64,000 bases of DNA from Paenibacillus sp. BIC5C1 (GCF_032399705.1 NZ_CP135922.1:186001-250000); one strand, 5' to 3'; positions 47,211 to 56,232 are shown, counted from the stretch's first letter. A program made the numbers and translations. Notes: generated by a model from the sequence alone, not told the origin.

Positions 47211-48338
47211 ATGTGGAAAAAAGCTATTGAAGACGCACTCAATGTCACCCGGCGTAATATAGGTCGGTTTGAAGGACGCTTCCCTCATGTTAGTAATGGG
47301 GATGAGCACTATGTGCTTAACGATAATACGGAGTGGACGGCAGGGTTCTGGTCAGGCATCTTGTGGTTATGCACGGAGTATACTCAGGACCCGAGGTTTC
47401 GTGAGGCAGCGGTAAATAGCGTCGATAACTTCCGTCGGCGAATGGAACAGAAAAGCATTTTCGATCATCATGATATTGGCTTCCTTTATTCGTTGTCTTC
47501 CAAGGCACAATGGATTGTGGAGCATGACGCTGCCGCAAGGAAGCTCACGCTGGAAGCTGCTGATATGCTGATGAAACGCTGGCGGGAGGATGCTGGACTG
47601 ATTCAGGCTTGGGGGCGGAAAGGTGACGTGAACAACGGAGGGCGAATTATTATCGATTGCTTGCTCAATCTTCCGCTGCTGTTCTGGGCGTATGAGCAGA
47701 CCAATAACGACGAGTATCGCCGCGTTGCCGAGCTGCATGCGCTGAAAAGCCGCCGTTTCCTCGTTCGTGGAGACGACTCAAGTTATCATACTTTTTATTT
47801 TGATCAGACTACCGGAGAGGCCATTCGAGGTGGTACGCATCAAGGCTACAATGATGGTTCTACCTGGACTCGTGGACAGGCTTGGGGGATATATGGTTTT
47901 GCATTGTGCAGCCGCTATTTGCAAAATGCAGAGATGCTGGAGACAGCCAAACGTCTTGCCCGTTATTTCATCGCCCATCTTCCGGAGGATGAAGTAGCGT
48001 ATTGGGATTTCGATGCCCCGCAGACACCTGAAACGAAACGGGACAGTTCTGCATCGGCTATTGTTGCCTGCGGTTTGCTGGAAATTGCGGGAAGGCTTGA
48101 TGAAGCTGATCCTGAGCGGGAGACTTTTCGGAAAGCAGCGGAATCGTCCATGAAATCCTTAATTAATTATTATTCCACGCAGGGCTCCGATACAGCGGAG
48201 GGTCTGCTGAAGCATGGTTCTTACTCTGTAAGAGGTGGGGATTCACCTGACGATTACACGATCTGGGGCGATTATTTTTATCTTGAAGCGTTAATGCGTT
48301 TGGAACGAGGTATACCTGGCTATTGGTACGATCGTTAA
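47211..48338 (+). CDS. Unsaturated glucuronyl hydrolase (GH88)
   Basis: Cytosolic enzyme that removes the 4,5-unsaturated uronic acid from oligosaccharides produced by polysaccharide lyases (glycosaminoglycans, gellan, xanthan). 375 aa, matching the 377-aa Bacillus sp. GL1 enzyme. The catalytic aspartates fall at the same numbers: Asp88 in HHDIGF and Asp149 in IIDCLLN. Further motifs: WTAGFWSGI, HQGYNDGSTWTRGQAWGIYG, and WGDYFYLEALMRL. Ends the operon; the convergent neighbour is a sulfatase, pointing to sulfated substrates. Confidence 0.96.
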   Translation: MWKKAIEDALNVTRRNIGRFEGRFPHVSNGDEHYVLNDNTEWTAGFWSGILWLCTEYTQDPRFREAAVNSVDNFRRRMEQKSIFDHHDIGFLYSLSSKAQWIVEHDAAARKLTLEAADMLMKRWREDAGLIQAWGRKGDVNNGGRIIIDCLLNLPLLFWAYEQTNNDEYRRVAELHALKSRRFLVRGDDSSYHTFYFDQTTGEAIRGGTHQGYNDGSTWTRGQAWGIYGFALCSRYLQNAEMLETAKRLARYFIAHLPEDEVAYWDFDAPQTPETKRDSSASAIVACGLLEIAGRLDEADPERETFRKAAESSMKSLINYYSTQGSDTAEGLLKHGSYSVRGGDSPDDYTIWGDYFYLEALMRLERGIPGYWYDR

Positions 48339-48387
48339 GGTGAAGACTGTTGCGGGATTTATTGAATAATTAAAGTCGATGATACGC

Positions 48388-48436
48388 AAAAAGGGGATGT
48401 CCCATAAGTCATGAACATGACGAGGACATCCTTTTT
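48388..48436. terminator. Bidirectional terminator between GH88 and sulfatase genes
   Basis: AAAAAGGGGATGTCC/GGACATCCTTTTT hairpin with A and T tracts on both sides, serving the convergent genes. Confidence 0.9.
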
Positions 48437-48540
48437 AGCGTTAACAGTGTTTAATGAACCGAGCACATATTATTAGGTGCAATTTCTATAAGTCTGCCGT
48501 TTGGTTTAACGAATCATGGAGATGTTACTTCCCCAATCCT

Positions 48541-50223
48541 CTATATCGTGGGTTGATGAGGATACAAACGTTTTTGTTTCCGTTGTTCCTTCAGAAGCTG
48601 CATCATCCACTGCTGAATGTTCATCGTCTGCGGAGTGGCATAGGCGGAATGGGCCAGATTGCAGGTTTCCAGCGGATCGTCCGTCAAGTTGTACAATTCA
48701 TATTCATCATGTTCCGGCTGAGTCCAAAATTGAGTATTGTCAAAGTACCGGGAAAACTTCCAGATTTCCGGTTTGTTGTTTTTATAAAGGGTGGTAATTA
48801 CGGTCTCGATGTGGTTGGGCTGTACAACAGACGAATAGGGTATGCCCAATGGATTGGTTTGGTGCTGACCACGTGTGACATCATCGTCCGTCATAAAATA
48901 GACCGGTTGCTGGGTCAGCGCGGGATTAGGGTCTCCATAAACAAGAGGGGTGAGATCCCGTCCTACCAAATGGCGGGCTTCACTGAATTCCTTTTGCAAT
49001 CGTCCATGGATTTCGGAAAAGTTAATATTGGCCAGACCCAGCATGGTTGGTAGCAGATCGACATGACTTGTCAGGCTATGCACATGTTGTTGCTCGGGAA
49101 ACAGATGTTTATTGTGGATCAGAAAAGGAACATGAAGGTATTCCTCATAGGCACAGTACCATTTTTGATGAAGATTACCGTGAGCGCCGAGCAGATCGCC
49201 ATGATCCGATGTGAAAATAACAATGGTATTGTCATAGAAGGAGGAGCGCGTAAGAGCCTCATATACTTTGAACATTTGACGATCCGCATTTTTTTGCAAT
49301 TGGTAATATAGCTGGCGATAGAAGCTCTGATTGGTGATAGGCTGTAAAGCTTTTGGATACAAGTCTCGGTAACTTGCCTGACAACGCGGTTTGGTGCCCA
49401 GCCACTCGTGTATGGTCGGCGGAGCGTCGACTGCGGGCATTGGATCTACCTCGAATTTGAAATCGGGTAGGCGCGCCGCTAAATCACCATATAGCGTAAT
49501 ATCATGCGGGTTCACAAAGGAAGAGACAATGAGCCAGGGCTCAACTTGTTGATTTTCGTTCTTCCTGCGATCAAGGGACTCAATGAGATGAACCGTTTCG
49601 GCGGCGTATACCTCGTCCCGTCCACTTAAGCCAAAGGCGGCGGAGGAAGCGGAGTTGCGAGGGTTTCTGCCTATGGGATCAGGGCCGATCCAATCGGAGA
49701 ATCCGAATTCCTCCAAACGGCTCGCGTGAAGGTAAAGACTTTCCAATTGGGGCTCAGGAACCCCAGTCAAGGGGTGATAACTGGGAACACTTTGGTGGGT
49801 GCCGGGAGAGATGATATCCGCATTGGATATATGCCATTTTCCTTTATAGTACGTCTGGTATCCTGCTGCTCGAAAGTAATTGCCCATCGTAGGCACCGTA
49901 TTGGGATTCAGCCAGAACATGTCGGAGTCATACGATTCCTTGGCAATGCCGACAGTCTGACTGACTCCGTGCAGTGATGGATACTGACCTGTGAACATGG
50001 TAGCGCGACTGGGACAGCAGGCGGTTGTTCCGATATAATGCCGATGGAATTCCATACTGTGGGACTTTAAACGTTCCTGGGTAATCAGATTTTCTCTGCG
50101 CCATGCCTGTATTTCTGTGCTCTCATATACAGGAGGATAACGCTCTTCATCCACAAGAATGACGAGAAAGTTGGGTTTCTCCATAGTAGAAGATGGCAGG
50201 GAAGTATTGTTCACGGAGTTCAC
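48541..50223 (-). CDS. Sulfatase (formylglycine-dependent, arylsulfatase family)
   Basis: 560 aa. The sulfatase signature is Cys69-Cys-Pro-Ser-Arg in TTACCPSRATMFTGQYPS; Cys69 would be converted to formylglycine. Metal site LVDEERY at the N terminus and FTSDHGDLLGAHG further on. No signal peptide, so it should act inside the cell on imported oligosaccharides together with GH88. GTG start after GAGGG. A formylglycine-generating enzyme or radical-SAM maturase is needed and none is in the window. Confidence 0.93.
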   Translation of the reverse strand: MNSVNNTSLPSSTMEKPNFLVILVDEERYPPVYESTEIQAWRRENLITQERLKSHSMEFHRHYIGTTACCPSRATMFTGQYPSLHGVSQTVGIAKESYDSDMFWLNPNTVPTMGNYFRAAGYQTYYKGKWHISNADIISPGTHQSVPSYHPLTGVPEPQLESLYLHASRLEEFGFSDWIGPDPIGRNPRNSASSAAFGLSGRDEVYAAETVHLIESLDRRKNENQQVEPWLIVSSFVNPHDITLYGDLAARLPDFKFEVDPMPAVDAPPTIHEWLGTKPRCQASYRDLYPKALQPITNQSFYRQLYYQLQKNADRQMFKVYEALTRSSFYDNTIVIFTSDHGDLLGAHGNLHQKWYCAYEEYLHVPFLIHNKHLFPEQQHVHSLTSHVDLLPTMLGLANINFSEIHGRLQKEFSEARHLVGRDLTPLVYGDPNPALTQQPVYFMTDDDVTRGQHQTNPLGIPYSSVVQPNHIETVITTLYKNNKPEIWKFSRYFDNTQFWTQPEHDEYELYNLTDDPLETCNLAHSAYATPQTMNIQQWMMQLLKEQRKQKRLYPHQPTI

Positions 50224-50302
50224 ACACCCTCAATTGTTTTTTACTTTAAGGTATGTGATGAAGATTACGAAAAGTCCATCCCCACTGACAACAACTTATA
50301 CG

Positions 50303-50344
50303 CAAAACGACCGCTTCCCAGGAGAAGAATGGGAAGCGGTCGTT
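50303..50344 (-). terminator. Terminator of the kdgT-kinase-pdxA2 operon
   Basis: AACGACCGCTTCCCA/TGGGAAGCGGTCGTT, a perfect 15-bp stem followed on the minus strand by TTTTGC. Confidence 0.85.
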
Positions 50345-50369
50345 ACTATAACATATCTCATTTATTGCT

Positions 50370-51371
50370 TTAAATTTGCGTTTTTGGCGCAAGTTCAATG
50401 GCGGAACGGATGGCGGCCAGCATGCTTTTGTCATCGGCGATGTTTTTGCCTGCGATGTCAAAGGCTGTTCCATGGTCTACAGATGTACGGATAATGCCGC
50501 CTTTGAGACCCACCGTAATGTTCACACCTTCTTCAATGCCCATGACTTTGATTGGGGCATGTCCCTGGTCGTGATAACAAGCCACAACGATATCGAAATC
50601 GCCACGGCCAGCACGGAAGAATAAGGTGTCCGCCGGAAGTGGACCAACGACATTAATGCCTTCCTTTTGCGCACGTTCGATGCCAGGCTGCAGTTTTTCT
50701 TCCTCTTCACCATTACCGAAAAGTCCGTTCTCACCTGCATGCGGGTTGATACCGCAAACAGCTACACGTGGATTTTCGAAGCCGGCTTTTTTCAACGTAT
50801 CATGAGCCAGTTTAACCACAGTGTATGTTCTTTCCGGGTTGATGCTTGCAATGGCATCAATCAGGCCCATATGTGTCGTAAGGTGAATTACTCGCAGATT
50901 GGGTGTAGTCAGCATCATGGAGAAATCCTCTGTATCAGTCAGATCAGCCAAAATCTCGGTGTGTCCTGGATACAAGTGTCCACCCAGGTGTAGGGCTTCT
51001 TTGTTCAGAGGTGCCGTACAGATGGAGTGGATTTGCTGTTTTTTGGCTAGATCAATGGCCTTGGCCAGAAACTGAAATGCTGCATCTCCCGCAACGGCAG
51101 ATACTTTTCCATATTCCAGATCTGCAGGAATGAGATCCAGATCAATAACGTCCACCGTACCGAATTCATACTTGGCTTCGGATGGCTCATGAACAGCATT
51201 TACCTTCAGGCTCGATCCGATGACAGGCAGGACACGCTCCAATATTTTTGCATCGCCAATGACAAGTGGATTGCAATGGTTGTAGACCTCCTGATGGCCC
51301 AATGCTTTCATAATGATCTCGGGTCCGATGCCTGCTGCATCGCCCATTGTAATTCCTACGGTTGGTTTCAT
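50370..51371 (-). CDS. PdxA2-type 4-phospho-sugar-acid dehydrogenase (4-hydroxythreonine-4-phosphate dehydrogenase family)
   Basis: 333 aa. Family motifs: ITMGDAAGIGPEI, TAPLNKEAL, YPGHTEILADLT (metal His), GINPHAGENGLFG, ACYHDQGHAPIKV and DHGTAFDIAGK. Placed after a DUF1537 kinase and overlapping it by four bases, which marks the PdxA2 subgroup that oxidises and decarboxylates D-threonate- or D-erythronate-4-phosphate to dihydroxyacetone phosphate, rather than vitamin B6 PdxA. No other pdx genes are near. Confidence 0.92.
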   Translation of the reverse strand: MKPTVGITMGDAAGIGPEIIMKALGHQEVYNHCNPLVIGDAKILERVLPVIGSSLKVNAVHEPSEAKYEFGTVDVIDLDLIPADLEYGKVSAVAGDAAFQFLAKAIDLAKKQQIHSICTAPLNKEALHLGGHLYPGHTEILADLTDTEDFSMMLTTPNLRVIHLTTHMGLIDAIASINPERTYTVVKLAHDTLKKAGFENPRVAVCGINPHAGENGLFGNGEEEEKLQPGIERAQKEGINVVGPLPADTLFFRAGRGDFDIVVACYHDQGHAPIKVMGIEEGVNITVGLKGGIIRTSVDHGTAFDIAGKNIADDKSMLAAIRSAIELAPKTQI

Positions 51372-52663
51372 ACGGTAACTCCTCCTTTTAATTTTTCAAT
51401 GGCATGGATGAAGACGTCGGGCTTGCCGAACCCGCCCGCTTTGGTAATCACGTGCAGATCCTCAATTCCAATAAATTTCGATATCGGTACACCAATTTCA
51501 AGCTCATCAAGCAGCTCAAAACCACTGATATTCCACTTCATACAGATTTGCTTAGCTGTATCTCCGCCCGTCATGGACACACCTTTGAAGTACCCGTTCT
51601 CCAGCAGCTTGGCGCAGATTTCACCTATGGCCCGTACAATTTCATTGCTGACCTCGGTGTGATTAAGTCCTCGGACTTCACCCGTAGCACGTGCCAGTTC
51701 AATATCTACCTGTTCGGCCGTTGAATAGAGAACAACGTCATTGCCTTCCACGGCTTTGGCCATCACTTCCTCATACACACGCTCGATTTCTTGCTCACGA
51801 TCTGCCGATCCCGATACGGCTTTGAAGGAGTGGAACGGGATGGATGATACGTTAGTTTTCTGTAGCAACAGCTTGAGCTGCTCACGAGAGTTTTTGTTCA
51901 CACTCCCTACCACGGTGAGGATCGGACCTGAATTCGCCGGAATGTTCAATTCCGCAGACGTGGCTCCCAAGCCGTAATGAGTGGGAAGGTAGTTCGCGAT
52001 CCCTGCAGAGCCTGCCCAGGCAAATGAGTAATCCAGCTTGCTGGTGATGCTTAGAATCTGCTCCAAATGCTGCTCATCCGTCGAGTCGACGAGGATATAG
52101 GGAATGCCGTTTGCCTTAAAGGTTTCCAGCTTCGTCTTCATATGATCTATACCTAATTCAAGATCACTCACCGTAACCTCGCCCACCTCATACTTGGTCT
52201 GAAGCTTGAGCAAATCCGGAAGATATGAAAGGGTCACAGGTGTCTTCGGATCATTCGCAATCTCGGTATCGGCCAGTGGAACCCCGTTCAGATAATGTGT
52301 GCCATTAAGAATGGTGCGATTGTTCTTGGGATAGCCCGGGGCAATCATCATGAAGTCCGGTTTGACCACATCATACAAAGCGTCGATCTCGATCCCGATG
52401 TTTCCGCGCATGGTCGAATCCATTTTTTTGAAAATGGTACTAAATCCGTTCCTTAACAGCAGTTCGGCTGCTCGGCTAACCCGCTGATACGCATCCTCCG
52501 GTGTGATGGAACGGCTATCGGTATCAAACACGACCGCATCGTAATGACGAATGTTATCTTCGTCCATGTTGAAAAGCACGCTTGTCTTTAATCCATGACG
52601 GGCAAGCTGCACCCCGCTGTCATTGGCACCGGTCAAATCATCTGCAATAATGGCTAATTTCAT
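51368..52663 (-). CDS. Four-carbon acid sugar kinase (DUF1537 / DtnK-OtnK family)
   Basis: 431 aa. N-terminal domain begins LAIIADDLTGANDSGVQLA, with DTDSRSITPEDAY and FKKMDSTMRGN; C-terminal nucleotide-binding domain has VVGSVNKNSREQL, SMTGGDTAKQIC and ITKAGGFGKPD. Such kinases phosphorylate C4 of D-threonate, D-erythronate or related acids. Coupled to pdxA2 (four-base overlap) and preceded by a KdgT permease, giving a complete uptake-kinase-dehydrogenase route to dihydroxyacetone phosphate, provided the acid itself is the substrate taken up. Confidence 0.93.
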   Translation of the reverse strand: MKLAIIADDLTGANDSGVQLARHGLKTSVLFNMDEDNIRHYDAVVFDTDSRSITPEDAYQRVSRAAELLLRNGFSTIFKKMDSTMRGNIGIEIDALYDVVKPDFMMIAPGYPKNNRTILNGTHYLNGVPLADTEIANDPKTPVTLSYLPDLLKLQTKYEVGEVTVSDLELGIDHMKTKLETFKANGIPYILVDSTDEQHLEQILSITSKLDYSFAWAGSAGIANYLPTHYGLGATSAELNIPANSGPILTVVGSVNKNSREQLKLLLQKTNVSSIPFHSFKAVSGSADREQEIERVYEEVMAKAVEGNDVVLYSTAEQVDIELARATGEVRGLNHTEVSNEIVRAIGEICAKLLENGYFKGVSMTGGDTAKQICMKWNISGFELLDELEIGVPISKFIGIEDLHVITKAGGFGKPDVFIHAIEKLKGGVTV

Positions 52664-52725
52664 GCAGTCATCCCTCCTTGAAAATCAAAATTAAATATAA
52701 GTCCGGTCAGCTAAATTCATTGCAT

Positions 52726-53712
52726 TTATGTGGACGGTCTTTGATTGTATTTCTCGACACCGCCTGATTTATCCAGCCTTTTGGAAAGGAATCCGATGAA
52801 GATCGGCAGCAGAATGGCGGTTGTCACAACACTCGCCGCAATCTGCACGGTAGCGATTTCAGCAATTGGAGCAAATGAAGCATTGGCAGCTACGATGGCA
52901 GCAGGTGTACCTACAGCGTTACCGGCTGTGGAACCTTCCGAAGCTCCGACAATGGGATTCCAGCCAATGGCTTTGAAGAGCAGATAGCCGACGCCGCCAG
53001 TAATCAATACAGTAATTACACCCAGCATAATGCCGCTAAGTCCGCCTTGAATGATGGACGAGAAGTTGATTCCCATACCAAGTGAGAAGGCGAAGAATGG
53101 AACGAGCTTGTCGCTGCCTTTGTGCAGCCATTCAGCAAGGTTGCGATCCAGGTTACCGATAACAACACCGACGATCAGTGGAAGCAGTACGGCTACAAAA
53201 GCCATCGGGGAGAACATGCCGTTGGCGAAGCCCATCGCACCGAAAATAGAGAGTGCAACCATGGTAAGAAAAGGTCCATCGCTAAGTGCGAGGAACGGGT
53301 AAGCAGCCTTGTCATCTTCTTTGCCGTATTGTCCGGCCAATGCGATGTACAGTCCACCATTGGAATTCGTCATTGCAGCGATAATAGCAAGCGGTGCCAA
53401 ACCAAGGAATAAACCATTGGAATCCGCAAAATAGATGGCGATCAAACCTAATATTGCACCAACTGCCCACTTGAACACAAGCAGTGTAACACCCTTTCCA
53501 ACCGAAGAACCGGCCGTCTTGAACGTGATTTGTGTACCAGCAATCAACAGGAACAGGGCAATCAATGTGCTTGAGCTATTTACGAACAGGGCTTCCGTGA
53601 AACCCCCGATTCGCAAAGCATTCGGAAAGAATGTGTTAATGGTTGCACCGAGCAACAGGGGAACAACCATCATACCGCCAGGAATACGATCTAATGTTGC
53701 TTTAATGTTCAT
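52726..53712 (-). CDS. kdgT: 2-keto-3-deoxygluconate permease family transporter (KdgT)
   Basis: 328 aa with about ten membrane helices. Begins MNIKATLDRIPGGMMVVPLL, with IRIGG-like LRIGGFTEALF, AGTQITFKTAG, LAIIAAMTNSNGGLYIALAG and VGASEGSTAGNAVGTPAAI, all characteristic of KdgT. First gene of the operon; in this context it more likely imports a four-carbon sugar acid than 2-keto-3-deoxygluconate. Downstream genes follow after 62 bp. Confidence 0.93.
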   Translation of the reverse strand: MNIKATLDRIPGGMMVVPLLLGATINTFFPNALRIGGFTEALFVNSSSTLIALFLLIAGTQITFKTAGSSVGKGVTLLVFKWAVGAILGLIAIYFADSNGLFLGLAPLAIIAAMTNSNGGLYIALAGQYGKEDDKAAYPFLALSDGPFLTMVALSIFGAMGFANGMFSPMAFVAVLLPLIVGVVIGNLDRNLAEWLHKGSDKLVPFFAFSLGMGINFSSIIQGGLSGIMLGVITVLITGGVGYLLFKAIGWNPIVGASEGSTAGNAVGTPAAIVAANASFAPIAEIATVQIAASVVTTAILLPIFIGFLSKRLDKSGGVEKYNQRPST

Positions 53713-53742
53713 AGTAGTGGCTCCTTATGAAGTAATCGTTTT

Positions 53743-53758
53743 TATAAAGCGTTTGCAT
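53743..53758 (-). promoter_or_regulatory. Candidate CcpA site (cre) at the kdgT promoter
   Basis: On the minus strand ATGCAAACGCTTTATA fits one half of the cre consensus exactly (WTGNAANCG) and misses two bases in the other. It lies just downstream of the -10 box, a position suited to repression. Confidence 0.4.
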
Positions 53759-53763
53759 GGATT

Positions 53764-53792
53764 ATGTTATCCCATATTGTTTATTTTAGCAA
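53764..53792 (-). promoter_or_regulatory. kdgT operon promoter (sigma-A type)
   Basis: TTGCTA, 17 bp, TAACAT on the minus strand. No -24/-12 (TGGCAC/TTGC) element is visible although the neighbouring regulator resembles sigma-54 activators. Confidence 0.7.
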
Positions 53793-53847
53793 CACTTAAT
53801 TATTGTAAATTTTAAGTAATAGTTATTAGTGTTTAATTATGCAACAC
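53779..53847 (-). repeat. Paired 17-bp direct repeats, candidate regulator sites at kdgT
   Basis: GTTTATTTTAGCAACAC (53779-53795) and GTTTAATTATGCAACAC (53831-53847) agree at 14 of 17 positions, spaced 52 bp, about five helical turns. One overlaps the -35 box, the other is an upstream site, lying between the promoter and the PrpR_N regulator gene. Confidence 0.6.
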
Positions 53848-53856
53848 ATATAATCA

Positions 53857-53899
53857 TAAAAAAAGCGTAAACCTAAAGAGTTACTCTTTAAGTTTACGC
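53857..53899 (-). terminator. Terminator overlapping the end of the PrpR_N regulator gene
   Basis: GCGTAAACTTAAAGAG/CTCTTTAGGTTTACGC then seven T on the minus strand. The stop codon TAA lies in the loop, so one arm is coding sequence. Confidence 0.9.
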
Positions 53900-55563
53900 C
53901 ATAACGTGGCACGGTTAATCCCCAAGCGATCGGCCGCCTTGGATTGATTATTGTTTTCCTCATGTAGAACGAATTGAATAATCTCTTTTTCGATTTCTTT
54001 CAGCGTACCATTAAACATCATCGTATTGGGTGAGGGTTGTTCACCGAGCAGATGTGATAAGGTCTCGGCTGAGATCACGTAGTCCTGTTCATTCAGTGCA
54101 GCCTGTTTGATTAGATGCCTCAGCTGGTTCACTGTCATATGCGGAACTTGTTCCCTAATTAGCTGCAACGCGTCCTCTTTCATCTTCACAGCAACCGTCC
54201 CATACTTCTGGTAGTAATCGCTGAGGAAATGCTGGATCAGTGGCGCAAGGTCCTCCTGCCTGTCCACAAGGCTCGGCATAATGATCGTATTCAGCTCGAT
54301 ATCCAGTGTTCTGTTTGGACTCAATCCCTTTTCCCCCAGGATGAATACTCCGATCTGCCTCTGTAGACAAGTCTGAATGAATGAGATTAATTCCTCATCC
54401 TTCGAGCCATCTTCCAAATGATTAATTTCTACGTTGCGCACTTTGGAGAGTGGAATTTTGTGCAAATGGCCTGGAGGAACCTGGGCAAGATCGATTTGGA
54501 GCATCATCCCACCGCTGGAGTACATCTGATGTATATGTTTGACGAGAAAAGATTTGCCCGAATCCGCTTCGCCAAGCAGATAAATAGGTTCATGGTTCTC
54601 GTAAACGGCCCGGATATTTTTCAATACGGTCTGCATGGCAGGTGATTCGGCAACGATCGGTTCCATGGATATATCGGTATATGCCGTTATGCCGAATTGT
54701 GCAAAAGCATAGGGCTGTCCTTTTTCAAGGGAGTATACTTTATAGGTTTTGTTATTTAACGTCGTCTCATAGGCCGTTACCGTAAGTTGGTAATCATCCA
54801 CGATGAACACATTTTGAACTTGGGATTGATGGAAATCCAGGTTGGTATTGGTGAGATAAATGTGATTATCGGTGAGTGGATTCTGCTCAAAATCGGTCAA
54901 ATTCTCAAAAACAACCTCGCTCTGCTCGTTTAAAACAAGAAGATTAGGATGCTCTTGGGTGACCAGATTTTTGAGTATGACGGATATCGCGTGATTTTTG
55001 CTCAAGTACCGATATACCAACTGGGCATCTTCAAGCGCTCTGAGGATGGATTCCTTGCCAGACTGGATCAGCAATCCTTCCATTCCATATGTTTTGGCTG
55101 TATTCACGGTGATAACATCGCCAACAATCTGACGATACCCTGACGCTTTCAGCTCCAGCAGCAGCCTTGCTACATCCTCGGAGCTGCGTATAGTATACAC
55201 CTTTAATGGCAGTTCCATTAGATCGATAATCGACTGTGCGCCTGAAGTAATGTTGGCAAAGCCAACGATAGCGGTTTGGCCGTTGAACTGGCTTGCGAGC
55301 GTTAGCGAACGAATCATGTCATATCCGGATAACTGCACATCAATGACGGGAATGGTTACGGCTTCCTTAATTAGCTGGGCAGTACCGCCGCGACTAATCA
55401 TAATCTCCGCCCCGTTTCGTTCAGCCCGGGCCGCCAATTCGGCGCCTTTCATCAGGTCGCCCACCTCATATTGAATGGCTAACTGGGGAAATAGCGGAAT
55501 ACATTCTTCTATAATAGTAGTCATGGATTCGTAAGGAGCGATAATATGAACTCGTGTACGCAT
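53881..55563 (-). CDS. PrpR_N-domain regulator with degenerate AAA+ and Fis-type HTH
   Basis: 560 aa from the ATG at 55563 (GGCAGGA upstream). Residues about 1-180 are a PrpR_N ligand domain (ELAARAERNGAEIMISRGGT, VIDVQLSGYDMIRSL). A PAS-like middle follows, then a P-loop GEADSGKS at about 331-338 in an AAA+-like segment, and a C-terminal Fis HTH NNQSKAADRLGINRATLWRK. I find no GAFTGA loop and the Walker B and arginine-finger regions are not recognisable, so it probably does not activate sigma-54. Divergently placed relative to MarR but next to the kdgT operon, which it most likely controls on sensing a sugar-acid. Confidence 0.88.
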   Translation of the reverse strand: MRTRVHIIAPYESMTTIIEECIPLFPQLAIQYEVGDLMKGAELAARAERNGAEIMISRGGTAQLIKEAVTIPVIDVQLSGYDMIRSLTLASQFNGQTAIVGFANITSGAQSIIDLMELPLKVYTIRSSEDVARLLLELKASGYRQIVGDVITVNTAKTYGMEGLLIQSGKESILRALEDAQLVYRYLSKNHAISVILKNLVTQEHPNLLVLNEQSEVVFENLTDFEQNPLTDNHIYLTNTNLDFHQSQVQNVFIVDDYQLTVTAYETTLNNKTYKVYSLEKGQPYAFAQFGITAYTDISMEPIVAESPAMQTVLKNIRAVYENHEPIYLLGEADSGKSFLVKHIHQMYSSGGMMLQIDLAQVPPGHLHKIPLSKVRNVEINHLEDGSKDEELISFIQTCLQRQIGVFILGEKGLSPNRTLDIELNTIIMPSLVDRQEDLAPLIQHFLSDYYQKYGTVAVKMKEDALQLIREQVPHMTVNQLRHLIKQAALNEQDYVISAETLSHLLGEQPSPNTMMFNGTLKEIEKEIIQFVLHEENNNQSKAADRLGINRATLWRKLKE

Positions 55564-55708
55564 AATTTTCCTGCCTTTTATAAAAATCATTCATGGTTCC
55601 TGCTGGTCATCAGACCAGAGGGCTTTCCTTATTATAGCCAACTTGCAGAGGAATGGCATCCCTGGGCCAGCGGAGTTATTATAGCAACCAACCAAAGTGC
55701 GAGAAAAT

Positions 55709-55737
55709 ATTTATTTGCTTTGCGCAAACAAATAAAT
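55709..55737 (+). promoter_or_regulatory. Operator dyad upstream of the MarR gene
   Basis: ATTTATTTG (55709-55717) and CAAATAAAT (55729-55737) are perfect 9-bp arms around a centre containing TTTGCGCAAA, itself a palindrome. 28 bp before the MarR start; fits autoregulation by a MarR dimer. Confidence 0.65.
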
Positions 55738-55764
55738 TATGATCAGATTGGAGGTGATCATTTT

Positions 55765-56232
55765 TTGGCAAGTAATCGAGATGAGCTGGAGAAGTTGGCT
55801 TACGGTACGTTAAGAATAGTTAAAGAATTTACGCATGCACAAAATCTTCGGTCAGATCTGGATCGTCTAACGTTTGAAATTCTGCTGTTTGTCAAGGAAC
55901 AGGGAGCTGTGAGGATCACGGATATTGCCAGCAAACTAGATTTGAATCCCTCATCAATCACCCGGAGAATTCAGGGGTTGAAACTGTCAGGTCATATCGT
56001 TGCGGTCTCAGATCCGAATGATTTACGGTCCAGTTTGGTTACCTTGTCTCCATTGGGAGAAGAGGAATTGTCTGATTTCCTGAAAGTGAGTATTGATGGT
56101 TTGGCACATATCTTGCGCGATTGGAACGACAGTGAGGTCCAGATGTTTGCCGAACAGTTATTAAACTATGCGGATTCCATGCGTACGTGGCGTCTGGCTA
56201 AAGGAGCGGACTCAAATGTCGGCCAAAAATGA
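55765..56232 (+). CDS. MarR-family transcriptional regulator
   Basis: 155 aa from the TTG at 55765, chosen because GGAGGTGATC lies six bases upstream; the open frame continues further upstream without support and through the operator. Winged HTH at residues about 45-110: RLTFEILLFVKEQGAVRITD, then SSITRRIQGLKLSGHIV and the wing SDPNDLRSSLVTLSPLG. The end overlaps the following methyltransferase gene by 17 bases, so both are one transcript, probably autoregulated through the dyad. Confidence 0.88.
   Translation: MASNRDELEKLAYGTLRIVKEFTHAQNLRSDLDRLTFEILLFVKEQGAVRITDIASKLDLNPSSITRRIQGLKLSGHIVAVSDPNDLRSSLVTLSPLGEEELSDFLKVSIDGLAHILRDWNDSEVQMFAEQLLNYADSMRTWRLAKGADSNVGQK

Noticed and set aside
53713..53880. 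Sigma-54 promoter for the kdgT operon, expected from the PrpR-like regulator
   Set aside because: No TGGCAC-N5-TTGC element found; a sigma-A promoter is present instead.
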